Shown one piece after another: positions 9,331 through 19,495 of a stretch of DNA of 27,802 nt; within the stretch, counting starts at the first letter, position 1; each line of letters opens with the position of its first letter. Source of the stretch: Chara braunii. Lineage: Eukaryota > Streptophyta > Charophyceae > Charales > Characeae. The notes beneath the pieces were generated by a model. The model saw only the letters and a program-made list of their open reading frames with translations, searched no databases and was not told the origin of the DNA. The stretch lies in the NCBI GenBank assembly GCA_003427395.1, contig BFEA01000517.1, positions 748,483-776,284 of the forward strand, given 5' to 3'. The position numbers and the translations under genes were made by a program.

Positions 9331-11320
9331 CTAGAAGTCGTCGTCCCCGCCGCCATATTTTGTATGTAGGCTCTCCATAAGCCAATCTGCTACCTCTTGG
9401 AGCCCCATTTCTGCAGGTCGGCCTTTCGAGGGCGCCTCAATACTTGCTTCCGCCATGTCGACATCTGGGGGTGTGGGGGGGGCGGGAGGAGGGGGGGGCG
9501 CCAGGCAATATTTCAATGTCCATTGGTGATGGGCCAAAAGCCTCCTCGAACCAATCCTGCTCCCCTTGTTTCAGACCGACTGCATCTCTGACGGGCTTCC
9601 TTGCCGCCTCTTGTTCTCCCAACAATTTCCCCCCCTTTGTTTGCCCAATCAACAGGTTTCCAGTTGGTATGTATTCTTTCGCAGTCGGGCCCTTGTCTTT
9701 CTTTTTCTATTTTTATGGTGCACTCTTCTGTGTTTCCGGCGCATTGTCGTGATGGCCACGTTCTTTCCTTTCCTTTTCCGTGGGCTGATGTGGCGACTTG
9801 ATCTCTGCCTTTTCTTTCCCGGGTTTTTGGGTTGCCTGGGGAGTTCTGTCAGGCTTCTTACCTTCCTTCTGAGGGGGTGAAGTCCAATCGTTTGGTGGTT
9901 TTATGAATCTGCATGGGTCCCCCTGCCCCTCCCAACACCAGCCCTTGGTTTGTCCCCTGTGGCCTGTCTCCTCCAGGTATACCCACCCCTCGTGCCCTGG
10001 CTCCACTGGGAACCACCTTCCGGGCCTACGTGGATCCTGTTGCAGGCGGCTCAATTTAGCAGTCCGTTTGAAGGGATGCAGGGGGCAGGCCGCTTCCGTG
10101 CAGAGGTGCCCGTACACCTTACATTTGACGCACCACGACCTGAACTTGTGGGCCGTGTGGATGTAATAGACTTTTCCTCCAATTCTGAATGGGACGATGT
10201 CGTCGATGGAAAAGAGCTGGTCTTTGGGTAGGTCCAGCGCCAACATCAGATAGTCGTCCCTTTTCGCAGCATAGGAGGGGAGAGGATCGATGATGTCTAC
10301 TCTGTTGTACAGCTGCCCAAAGTCGTAGACAAAGGCGGCTTGTACCTCTATGGGTATGTGTCTAAATTCTACCCAAAAATAATCCCGCATTAACTGATCC
10401 CTTTTTTCCTCTGGGCTCTGTTTCTTGGGTTGCCAGGGGTAGATTCGTACATCAGACCATCCCCATTTGATTTTCTCTCAACCGTCCATTCTTCGTTTAT
10501 CTTGCTCAAACAGGCTAAGCACCGTGAACACGGTCGATGTGAGAGGTTGGATTAGGAAGAATTTTTGAGCCCCCTCTGAGCTACCTTTCATTTCTTCTAG
10601 TCTCTTACAGATCCACTTAGTTTTGTCGTTGATTGATTTTTGAGCAGCCTCACCGTAAAATATCCAATTGCTTGCGTGTTTAATATAGGCGTTATCCCGG
10701 TCTTCCAATTTGTTTGTTGGGTACGTCTTCATTATCGTTTTCCTCCCCCCTTGGTCCACCACCTGGTTTTCAGAAGGGAGGAGGAAAAGGGTGAGGAAGT
10801 AGGCCCTGGACGAAGAGAGGTTACGCAGCGGAACATTCAACACCTCTGTTTCCTCCCATTGATCACCCGGAGATTGCCGCTGGATGGCGAGAGTTTTTTG
10901 TTGCATAGTATCCCGCACTCGCTGGGCCCACGAGGGCCTCCCATCCCTCGGGTTCATTTTGGGTGATGTGTCGCATGGGGTTCCTTGTTTCTTTTTTTCC
11001 GTACGCCTCTCCTCTTCTGTCAAAATATCATCCTCCATGGCAGAAACGCTGCTCGCCACCAGACTTCCCCCCTTGGTTTCACTCGACGCCTCCTCTTCAT
11101 CTGACATCATAACCAGGTCTTTGTCAGGGTGAATTCCGTCCGATGAAGAGGCCTCCCCCTTCGGGGGGTCAATTGTCAGTCGTGATCCCGTTAGGCATGG
11201 CCACTGCAGGCCCTGTTCTGTCACAGGGGGGGGGGGGCAGATGTGTTTTCTGTCACCGGGGAAGAGGCCTCCCCCTTCGGGGGGTCGCTTGTTAGTCTTG
11301 ATCCCGTTAGACATGGACAT
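9331..11320 (-). pseudogene. LINE A ORF1: RNA-binding zinc-knuckle protein, broken
   Basis: The frame is open from beyond 11320 (the first ATG inside a GTG-started frame) to a TGA at 10478-10480. It then continues in the same frame from about 10475 to 9713. The TGA (GGT-TGA-GAG) is therefore a single nonsense change, plausibly CGA to TGA by CpG decay. The part after the stop reads YFWVEFRHIPIEVQAAF and then the knuckle W-C-x2-C-x4-H-x6-C-P (about 10086-10140). A K/R/P-rich tail follows, and frameshifts lead to a last frame ending VADWLMESLHTKYGGGDDD at 9331. N-terminal codons lie inside a 116-bp tandem duplication (11145-11376). ORF1 of plant L1 elements coats the element RNA. The first codon is not certain. 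Confidence 0.75.
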
Positions 11321-11376
11321 TGCAGGTCCTTTTCTGTCACAGGGAAGGGGCCAAGTGTTTTCGGTCACTGGGGGGG
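11145..11376 (-). repeat. 116-bp tandem duplication at the start of LINE A ORF1
   Basis: GAAGAGGCCTCCCCCTTCGG begins at 11145 and again at 11261. The similarity runs through GATCCCGTTAG and TTCTGTCACAGG to the end of each unit. The period of 116 is not a multiple of three, so the two copies are read in different frames. This suggests that the duplication arose after, or without selection for, coding. Confidence 0.8.
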
Positions 11377-12025
11377 ACCGGGCACCCTGATAGTCGGTCG
11401 TCTTTTGGGGTCCACCAACATTCTTCCGTAGGGGCTCATCGCCACCTGTCTGCTGTGACTATGCCTCATGGCTCCTCGGTAAAATATCAGGGACCCTGTG
11501 CTTCTATTCACTTTGCCTCCCGGTTCCATCTGCGTTGTTTATTTTTGGTTCGGTGATAGTATAATTCGGGTGCTTTCCACTTCTCCCAGGCCCTTTTTTC
11601 CTATACTTTCACCGTATGTTGTTGTTTGCTGTTTTTTCTGGTGAGATTGTTGTTTTATGATTTGATTTTTTTTATTTTATTTTTTTGTCGCACTCCTTCT
11701 CTCCTTTGTTTTTCCGTTTTGGTTGTTTTCTGTTTTTCCAGGTAAGATTTGCCGGGGGAGTACAGCTGGCCGGGGGGTGAGGTTTCGGGAGAGGAAGGGC
11801 GGGATATGGCAGGCGGATGGGGGGGCTGGATTTCACCAGACTCCTAGCTGTCGTTGCTTCCGACACCCGTTTCTTTGTTCCGTCGAGGCTCCTCGCTCCT
11901 GCTCCACCTCGCTCTTGATTGCCACCTCTTGAAGCTTGCGCTGCCACTCTCCTTACCCAATCGCCCCCACCGACGTCTTCCTCGGCGTAGGTCAACTACT
12001 TCCACCGCCCGATCCGCCCAGGTTG

Positions 12026-12234
12026 CTGCAGAACGGGTTCCCTGTTTGACCCTTCTATGGTGATGCCACATCCACTGCGATCGTCCTCGTCGTCGCCTTT
12101 AACCCTCCTCGTTCCACCGTCAACTCTCCGCTCAAACCGTCCCGGTCTCTGCAGATCGGGATTCCTGTTTGACCCTTCTCTGGTGATGCCACATCCACAG
12201 CGATCGCCCTCGTCGTCGCCGTTGACCCTCCTCG
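12026..12234. repeat. Tandem repeat, period 123 bp
   Basis: An 86-bp block starting CTGCAGA and ending CCCTCCTCG occurs at 12026-12111 and again at 12149-12234, with about 90% identity by eye. It includes GTTTGACCCTTCT, GGTGATGCCACATCCA and a CGTCGTCGTC stretch. Tandem monomers of 100-200 bp are common in LINE 5' UTRs, where they act as promoter units. That role is inferred. Confidence 0.8.
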
Positions 12235-12404
12235 TACTTCGGTACTTTTCAACAGCTTCCCCCACCTTGACTCGCCTGTCACCCCGGGGTGACAATAGCT
12301 TCTCTGTCCCTCGCCACGTGTCAAGAACGTGGCCAGCCTACAAGTCCCACATGGAACCCCCGCAAGAAATATGCAAACCTTTTCGGGGGTCAGACCGGAG
12401 GCCA

Positions 12405-12515
12405 TGTCAGCCCGTGACGCGGCGCGGCTAGTGTTGTCGACCTCCCGCGCGTACGCGAAGCGCCCAGTCAGTCCAAAAACATTCTTAAGACCGCCAATCA
12501 GCCATTTTTTTTTAA
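12405..12515. promoter_or_regulatory. Possible CpG-rich promoter with CCAAT box
   Basis: The stretch 12410-12465 is dense in CpG (GACGCGGCGCGGC, CGCGCGTACGCGAAGCGC). It is followed by CCAATCAG at 12494-12501 and then a T/A-rich segment. It sits between the 5' ends of two oppositely oriented LINEs. This is a compositional argument only; no start site can be read. Confidence 0.25.
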
Positions 12516-12551
12516 TTTATGAAACCAATAAAAACAGACTTCAACTATTCG

Positions 12552-12833
12552 TCTTTCTTCGACGAGCCGACCTCCTCCACCACATAGTTCGAAGAAGAAG
12601 AACAGAAGTAGTCCACCAAAAAACTTTTGAGTGAATTTTATGAGCCAGAGACAATCAACGGAACCTACTTCCCTTCAACCTCCTACTCTTTTTCATCCCT
12701 CGACGAGCCGACCTCCTCCACCACATAGTTCGCGGGATGAGAACAGCAGCCACAACCACACACCTTCCTCAACGCATTCCTCCTCTTACGACGAGCCGAC
12801 CTCCTCTACCCATAGTTCGCAAGAGGAGAAATG
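12552..12833 (+). repeat. Three hairpins sharing one 32-nt core with different stems
   Basis: A core of 31-32 nt starting CGACGAGCCGACCTCCTC and ending CATAGTTCG occurs at 12560-12591, 12701-12732 and 12789-12819. Copies 1 and 2 are identical; copy 3 has one substitution and a small deletion. The flanks of the three copies are unrelated in sequence, but each pairs with its own partner. The first stem has TCTTCGA with TCGAAGA. The second has TCATCCC with GGGATGA. The third has CATTCCTCCTCTT with AAGAGGAGAAATG. The core ends CGA/TCG extend each stem. The array lies upstream of LINE B ORF1, so it may belong to that element's 5' leader. Confidence 0.7.
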
Positions 12834-13214
12834 GTAGAAATCAGGTGAACACCCTCGCCCTAATAAATGCAGCACCACACCTCCTCAAAACACCTGGTTC
12901 ATAAAACATAGGCAAACAACTCAAAAATCAAAAGGTTATGAAAACCAAGTAGTCATATAAGGCATGTTAATCCCACAAGAAGAGAGGACGGAAGGGAAGT
13001 TCTTCTTTCTCCATGTAAACTCCTGCGCCTATTCCCGTCTCCACCGAAGGTAAGGCTCACAAGAATCGAGCGACTTACTCCCCCCCCACACAAAACGACC
13101 TCCTGCCCTTTCACCGCCTCTCTTGGAAGGTACCCCCTCACCTTTCAGCCCAAGTTCAGAGCAGCCCCCTAGATCCCTCCTGCTCCCTCAGCAGCATACA
13201 ATACCTCCTAGAGT
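12834..13214. other. No gene seen; putative LINE B 5' leader
   Basis: The interval has only short unrelated frames on either strand. It is C-rich near 13080 and 13130. It probably continues the 5' UTR of LINE B, but no boundary, promoter motif or repeat could be fixed. Confidence 0.4.
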
Positions 13215-14621
13215 ATGCCCCCGCAGAGCCAAAGATCACCCTTCCCTCATGTCCCACCCCCTCCAAGTGAAACACCTCGCAACATCCAGTTGAACAAAAA
13301 TTTAGATTTCAAAAAAGCTTTATTGAGGGAGAAAGGGACAGAGGGTCAGAAAGAGGTGAAGGTAGTGGATAAGACAGGAGAAAAGGGAGAGGAGAAGGAG
13401 GATGACCCGAAGAAGGATGAATCAGGGGGAGACCTGGTCAAAGATCCAAAGGAAAACACAGAGAAGGAGTCGAAGAGAAAAGCAAGAAGGAGGTCAGGTT
13501 GGAAAGGGAAAGGTCGGCTGGCTCAGAAATGGGCGGCGACAGCAAAGGGGAAGAAGGCGCCAGGGACGGAAGAGAAGGATAAGAACCCGGATTCTGATTG
13601 CCTCATGAGGGAGGATGAGGGGGGTTGACCAGAGGAGAAGGGACGAAGGAGGGTGGACAAGAATCCGGGAAGGGATGATGATGCCTCGAAGGGGATAAAG
13701 GACACTTACTCTGCGTTAAGTAAGGAAGCAGTCGAGATTTTCAGAGACTGCTCGAAAAGGATAAAGGATGCTAGATGGGGCTTCCCGGAACACAGCACAG
13801 TCCCTCTTGACTCAGGTAAGCAAGGGGAAGCATCACCAACAGGAGAGGCCGTCCCGACAGAGGACACAAGGTCGGATGAAATGGAAGTTGTAGAAGCAGC
13901 AGAAACTCTCCCCGTCGAGGGCGTAAATAAAAAAATGGCCTATGGAAAAAGGATTTGCACAGTGGGACTTATCTTTTGCGGCTCCCATGACTACTTTATA
14001 TCGGGTAGATAAAGAAACCAGGAAGCCAGAGGAAATGTTAGTTCCCTTAATATGTGTCCTTTCGCAACAAGGCCCAAAGGTGCTGACCCTGGTAGCTGAG
14101 GATGAATCTTTGAGTTTCCCCTCAATTAAGGTTCGGACACAGCCTTCGGATACTTTGGCTGTTGAGCAGACGCAGAATACAGTGTTAAAAGGCATGGGCA
14201 CTGTCACGTGTTTGTCAGAACCGAAACGGGGAAGAAGTGTGGTGGACTTGGCGGATAAAGGAAAAATTGTGCTTCACTTAGCCTTCATGAAACTGAATAC
14301 GATGGAAGGAACTAAGGAACAATGGGCCCAGTCCAAGATCCACTGTCCTTGTCTGCCATGGTCCCACCCGTTTCTTCAAGCCTAACGAATATACGCCTGG
14401 GTCTTCACCTATCAGCACAGCACATCTCTGATTGGCTGGTGGAGTCGGTCACCGAGGGCGTTTTTGAATCAGTAAATTTCCTAGGCCAGTTTGGCCCCCA
14501 GGACCCCCCATTGTTCACAGTCGAAGTCTTGTCAGAAGGGGTCAAGGGGTCAGACCCCTCGGAAACAGACCGCATCCAACATCATGGCGGCAGTAACCAA
14601 CTTGATGGTCCTGCCCAGTAA
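13215..14621 (+). pseudogene. LINE B ORF1 tail plus middle ORF (ORF1b), broken
   Basis: From the ATG at 13215 the frame is open to a TGA at 13626-13628, then continues in the same frame to 14012. The first part is very rich in K, E, D and R and looks like the basic tail of an ORF1. No zinc knuckle is seen upstream. After a frameshift near 13945 the frame continues to about 14350 (PEEMLVPLICVLSQQ), and after another to the TAA at 14619-14621. The last block, PPVSSSLTNIRLGLHLSAQH then ISDWL, matches the middle ORF of the LINE at 22577-23364 (SSPVNETLNMISI, then SATAIAEWL). The TGA at 13626 may be either a natural stop between two ORFs or a lesion in one long ORF. Function is unknown. Confidence 0.6.
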
Positions 14622-17600
14622 GTTTCGGATAACATGTTGAAACGTCCGAGGTATCGGCGAGTTAGCAAAAAGAATGAGATTGTCAAGTTGGATTCATTCG
14701 CAAAACTCGCAAATTACATATATCCAGGAGACAAAGCTTAACCTGGAAAAAATCCAGGAATTTGCATCATGGTGGAAAGACCCCCAGTTTTGGGCCCCTG
14801 CAGACGATTCACGTGGAGGGGAAGCCATCCTGATCAATAAGGATCTTGTGGTAGATGTAATTGATTTTTTTGCTGATCCCAGGGGTAGATGCGTGTGGGT
14901 GAAAATGGCAGTGGGGGACGAAGATTTGGCGATAATGTCAGTCTACGCCCCAGTGTGTTACAAGGAGAGATTGAATTTTCTAGTTGCTCTACCTTTGTGG
15001 ATTCCGGACGTAGAGAACCTGGTCTTAGCAGGTGACTGGAATACGATTTTTAATCCAGGTTTGGATTCCCCGGACCCTTCAGCATTAAGACAGGATTCGC
15101 TGCTGTTGTCTTCCCTAGCAGACTCACAGAATTTGTTTGATGTCTATAGAATCTTGAATCCAGATGAAAACGGATTTACCTGGCATGGTCCACGTCCATC
15201 TCCTACAACCCCCATTTCGAGAAGAAGACTAGATTTCTTCTTGGCTAGGGGAGTCCTATGGGACAGATGCATGATCTGTGAGCTAGAAGTAGACTCAATG
15301 TCCGATCACTACCCAGTATTTATGGACATTCTAACGAAAGAGCAGTTGGATATCTGCCGTCCTCCCTTCAAATTAAATACGGATCTGCTAAAAATCAAGG
15401 GCATTCCAGAGTGGGTCGACAATCAGATGAAGGCACGGATGGGCGCGCAGGATCTTTTCGCTGATGAGGAGACATGGGCAGAAGTAGGACTGGGCATCAT
15501 CACGTCAGCCTTGAACACCTTCTCCCGCATGTGTGCTGCAAAGCGCTCATGGAAGGAGAAATCCCTGCGAGAATTTATAGCAGAGGCCGAGCTAAAGACG
15601 GGAGGGGATCCCTTCTCAGACTATTTTTGGTCTGAGAAGAGGAGGAAATCGTTCCTGATAGAACTAGAGGGTTTAGAGTCCAAGAAACAGGAGCCGTGGT
15701 TACAATGGCTGAAATTAAGGCGTTTGGTGGAATAGGATCGGATGACGAAGATTACCTTCAGATGAATCATCCTCAAGCAGACCAAACCAATGCTTCGGGA
15801 ACTGGTCCACTCCTTCCAATTGAATGCACCTGTAGCCAATGATTCTAAAGAAATGTGTACCTATGCCACAGCATACTTTCAGGATATTGTATCATTGCAG
15901 CGGGCGTGGGACACAGTGAGCACAGATTTATCAATTTCCTCTAGCTTTTGGGAGAAAGTTTAGGTAAAGTTGCGGCCTCAAGAAAGGGAAATGCTGGACG
16001 CCCCGTTCTCTTCTCATGCGCTTCTGCTGGCAGCTAAGCAGATGGCAAAAGGAAAATGTCCAGGTACTGATGGGCTCCCGTTGGAACTGTATCTTTCTTC
16101 TTGGGACTCCTTTGGCCCTTTTTTAACTCATATTTTTAATCAAACACTTCGATCCGGATCCCTTCCCAAAGCCTGGCTCACAAGAGTCATATCCCTCTTG
16201 TATAAGAAAGGAGATAAGAGGGAGGTAAGGAATTACAGACCGATCTCGGTTCTCAACGTAGCTTATAAGATTTTGGCCAAGGCGTTGGCAATCAGATTGG
16301 CCTCGTTTCTCCCGACACTGGTGGGTAAGGGACAAAGGGGCATTTATCAAAGGTAGATCGGTATTTGATAATATAATGGCTACGGTTCAAGCCCTGGAGA
16401 TAATGGGGAAGGAGGATTGAAACGTGGCAATCCTTCTCCTAGATATGGAGAAGGCATACGATAAAGTTGGTTGGGCTTTCGTATTTAGAACACTAGAAAG
16501 TATGGGGTTTGGCCAAGGTTTCTGTACTTGGGCCAAGGCTATGTATTCAGAAGCCTTGTCGGTAGTTATGGTGAGTGGTAGACTCTCTGCTGAATTCCCT
16601 CTGACCAGATCTCTGCGTCAAGGTTGTCCGTTAGCTCCCCTGCTGTTTGTGGTTCAGTTGGAGGTCTTGCTTCTCAACATTAGAATCAATGAGCAAAATG
16701 AGGGTTTCCGCATCCCCCCAAGATTCATTGGAAAGGGGGAGCACTAGCAGACGACCTCACACTGGCTTGCTGCAACTCCCCGGGGGCCCTTCAAGCCCTA
16801 AGAGAAGTTCTTGACAATTATTGCGTGCTGTCTGAAGCGTCGATTACCTGGGACAAATCGGTATATTTTCTGCCTCCCCAATATGACCTGTGTGTTAATT
16901 GGGGTTTACGTCAAGTCCCAGCAAACACTTCTGATCGTTTCCTCGGTGTACAGGTGTCATTAACTGACTGTTCTAATGCTCAAGACACCTTGATGACAGA
17001 TAAAGTCGTGGCCCGAATTGCAGGATGGGTCCGCAACCACCAGCTATCATTTTTTGTTTGGAAGAGCACTTGCTGGTGTTATTCACAGCAGCATTTTCGG
17101 TCCTCTGGTTCCCCATGACAGTGCATCTAATAAGTGTGGAAGCATACAGGACAATAAAAAAGATCTGCGGCAAGGTATATGTGGAAGCCCCAGGCACGTG
17201 AAGAACAGGGTTATATCACGAAGGCAGCTTGGGAGACCATTGCGCGCAACAGAGACGAAGGGGGTCTCGGCATCCTGGGCCCCCTCCTCCAGAATGTGGC
17301 ACTACTGGCGAAATGGCCAATTATGGCAATGTTTTGGCAGGACGGAAAAGTCTTCTGGGTTTTATTAGCAGAACATATCCTTCACATAGAATGGAATCTT
17401 AGGGAGGGGTCGCATGACATTGTCTGGTTATGCTTTCTGATTAATAAGTCCTACAGCCACAGGAAACCCAAATCAAGACTCTGGGGTGATATCCTACAGG
17501 CGTGGAGCAAGGTAGCCCCCCCTCAGTTAGGAGAACCAGTGCCAAAAGAGGAAATCCTTAATCAGATATTGTGGGAGAATAACTTCATCAAGTTCCAAGG

Positions 17601-18475
17601 GGCCGAACTACTAGCGGATGGAAGTCCCGGTTCATTTGGGAGGGTTTGGGTGGAACACGGCATTTTGCAATTGACGGATGTCCGGGATCATCAGGTGGGT
17701 GATTGGTTCCCCGTGACTAGAATTCGAGCCAAATCGCCGAGAGTACATAAGCTGGAACAGAACTTTCAGAAACTGAAGGACTCGGTCCCAGGGCATTGGA
17801 TTAGTGCAGTGAAAAAGGACACAGAGTTCAATCCTGACTCGTTGTTGAAGGACCCGCTGCTGCAGGATTGTTATCTCACGGTAGTGGGCCCGGACCTGGC
17901 AGCGGGGACCAAGGTTTTAAAATGGAAATCCAGAGGGGGAGTTAATGGGTCAAGCTTGCTTTTTGAAGAGGAAACGGTCATTGGGACAACAAAGGGTTTG
18001 GAAGAGGTAAGAGTGTGGGAAAAACAGGGTTCCAGAAAGTTAGAATGTTCATTGATTTTTCTCAGAACACAGAAGGTATTAGGGTGGAGCCAGTACTGTA
18101 TGGGTGGAAAGCCGACAACATCACAAATCAGCATGTATTACCCCTATCATTGATTATAAACCTAAAACAGGGGTTTCCGTTCAAAAATGAAAAGCTGCAA
18201 AAAAGCCAACTGATACAGCTGAGAGAAGGCTGATAATGAGCCAAAACACGGCAGTGCAGAGATCGGGACCTCTTTTAAGCTATGGAAGGCCTTAAAAAAG
18301 GCCACTTCGCAGAAACAAGCGTCGTTACAATAGATGCAATCGTGACAAATAACCGCATCCTCAACGTGGCTGAATTCGAAAGGGATGGATATCCCTACCA
18401 CATGCGTCAGGTGTGAATGGGGATGGGAAAATGCGGCTCACCTCTGGCTCCACTGTCCGCACTCCAAGATTTTTT
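14605..18475 (+). pseudogene. LINE B ORF2: endonuclease-reverse transcriptase, broken
   Basis: I place the start at the ATG 14605 because it stands 11 codons before the NVRG motif, exactly as in the related ORF2 at 23342. The Trp codon before NVRG is TGA. Endonuclease motifs are YIQETKL, SVYAP, AGDWNTIFNPG, SRRRLDFFL and MSDHYPV. In-frame stops lie at 15733, 15763 and 15961. RT blocks are GKCPGTDGLP, KGDKREVRNYRPISVLN, LLDMEKAYDKVGW (about 16437-16475), SLRQGCPLAPLLF and ALADDL (about 16740). Frameshifts occur near 16335, 16735 and 17060. A TGA at 16418-16420 stands where the relative at 25150 has Arg. The frame 17179-18153 is long and intact and carries EGGLGILGP and LLAKWPI. The zinc segment near 18395-18475 is the last recognisable part. 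The enzyme family performs target-primed reverse transcription. Confidence 0.9.
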
Positions 18476-18925
18476 TTGCCTTTTGTGCATGTGGTGACTA
18501 GTGAAGCGACGCCCATTCTCGTTGCCAGACAGACTCCACTCCAGCGTGTGTACTCTCGAACGGGTGTTTCGGTGCCTTTTTTTTTTTTTTTTTTTTTCCT
18601 TTTCTTCCTACACCTGAATCTCCGAGGCAGAGGCCGTGGCGTGGGATGCCATACAGAGTCCAAAACTGCAATGATCTTGCAACTAAAAAAAAAAAAAAAA
18701 AAAAAAAAAAGCGGTGCAATCTTGGAGTGAGCAGACTGAACCGGTGCTGTCAGCTGGCCAAGCCGAACTATCATGGATGTTTCAACCCCATCATCAGTCC
18801 TTCATCCCCCCCCGATTCCCCCCCCCGGACTCAAAACCCAAGCGCAGCGGGCTACACAACATCTAGAACCCCCCCTCCCCCAGTGCGTGTCAGTTTGTTT
18901 TTTTTTTGTGAGTGTCAGTTTTGAA
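18476..18925. other. Patchwork of T and A runs, no gene
   Basis: The interval holds a T run at about 18577-18598, an A run at about 18685-18710, and 86 bp of unique DNA between them. Such a pair can form a long A:T stem. An imperfect inverted repeat is also present: CACTCCAAGATT ends LINE B near 18461-18472, and its complement AATCTTGGAGTG lies at about 18719-18730. C-rich runs occupy 18806-18880. No coding sequence is supported. These look like small retroposon insertions at the broken end of LINE B. Confidence 0.5.
18887..18921 (-). mobile_element. Possible poly(A)-only insertion (minus strand)
   Basis: GTGTCAGTTT occurs at 18887-18896 and 18912-18921, flanking a T run at 18898-18907. A tail flanked by a direct repeat but with no body resembles a retroposition event in which only the poly(A) was copied. 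The tract is short, so a slippage duplication is also possible. Confidence 0.35.
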
Positions 18926-18936
18926 GTGGGCTACTT
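18926..18936. repeat. Left copy of 11-bp target-site duplication
   Basis: GTGGGCTACTT stands immediately left of the pyrimidine tract that forms the tail of the minus-strand LINE. The same 11 bases occur at 25240-25250, where the inverted LINE segment ends. Confidence 0.6.
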
Positions 18937-19495
18937 TTTTTCTTTTTTTTCTTTTTTCTTTTTTTTACTTAACTGTCCATCTTTCTTTAGCCAATTGAAT
19001 AGAGGCGGGGGACCTCACAATTCAACCCGGAGTTATCCCGGCAGCATCAGCCGGTATAGCTTATACGATCCAAATCCAAAAAAAAAAAAAAAAAAACAAT
19101 ATCTTTTCAAAACATAGTTGCAAACTCTAAAATTTACTACAACTAGAATTCTGTTGTCCTTACAATCCTTACCCTATTGCTAACACTTATTTTGAAACCC
19201 CCCAGATTACCAAACCCCTGTATCATACACCGCAGACCCACCGCTTCCTGGTTCCCAAACCGTGGACCTAATGCGGTCCTAATATGAACCAGGTGTACTA
19301 CAACAAACTCTTAACAGGGGAAGAGTCCCCTCCACAAGGATGATGAAATCTCACTCTCCATCTTTCAGTGGCCACAGGGGAAACTGGAAGACACCTTCAG
19401 ATCTGACCAGAACCAGTTGTGCATTTAAACACCAGGTTCTAGACAACCACCCCCCTGGATGGGCCATAGTTGTCCTTCGAGCTCGTCTCTTCCAA
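18937..19495 (-). other. 3' UTR and A-rich tail of LINE C/E
   Basis: Downstream of the ORF2 stop (19496) on the minus strand lie about 530 bp without a credible frame. They end in an A-rich tract (plus-strand pyrimidines 18934-18966). An opposite A run on the plus strand (about 19079-19097) interrupts it and reads as a T run in the element RNA. Confidence 0.55.

Larger units (their letters stand above)
3131..11368 (-). mobile_element. LINE A, decayed L1-clade retrotransposon
   Basis: On the minus strand the order is ORF1 (to about 9331), a middle ORF (9214-7875), ORF2 (7756-3271), a short 3' UTR and an A-rich tail (plus-strand T-rich DNA at 3131-3143). ORF2 has EN, RT and C-terminal blocks in the expected order, so the element is nearly complete. 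It carries many frameshifts and stops and is surely inactive. Its RT is a different lineage from the LINEs at 13215 and 18937 (for example FEKAYDHVDW against MEKAYDKVGW). The 5' boundary is uncertain and may extend into the tandem-repeat region near 12000. No target-site duplication was identified. Confidence 0.8.
11377..12550. other. Divergent leader region between LINE A and LINE B, no gene
   Basis: No supported protein is present. 11377-11760 is T-rich and pyrimidine-rich, likely the 5' UTR of LINE A on the minus strand. 11760-12470 is GC- and CpG-rich. The open frames here are long mainly because of base composition and repeat structure, and they appear on both strands. Confidence 0.5.
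13215..18475 (+). mobile_element. LINE B, decayed L1-clade retrotransposon, 3' truncated
   Basis: ORF1 tail, middle ORF and ORF2 follow in order on the plus strand. ORF2 is present through the zf-RVT-like zinc segment (CVRCEWGWE and HLWLHCPHSKI at about 18395-18475). It then stops where related ORF2 proteins continue with IWTWW. What follows is a T-rich patchwork, so the 3' end has been removed or displaced. The element belongs to the same family as the inverted LINE at 18937-25239 (MEKAYDKVGWAF, SLRQGCPLAPLLF) and is distinct from LINE A. Confidence 0.85.

Noticed and set aside
11672-12431. Overlapping frames of 70-124 codons on both strands in the GC-rich leader
   Set aside because: They track the 123-bp tandem repeat and high GC, have no motif, and contradict each other.
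12552-12833. The three-copy core read as a CRISPR array
   Set aside because: Only three copies, unequal spacing (141 and 88 nt), flanks that pair with each other, and a clearly eukaryotic context.
12631-12837. Protein repeat (DEPTSSTHSS-like) encoded by the hairpin core
   Set aside because: Only the third copy reads this way. Copies 1 and 2 meet a TAG in the same frame, and no longer gene is attached.
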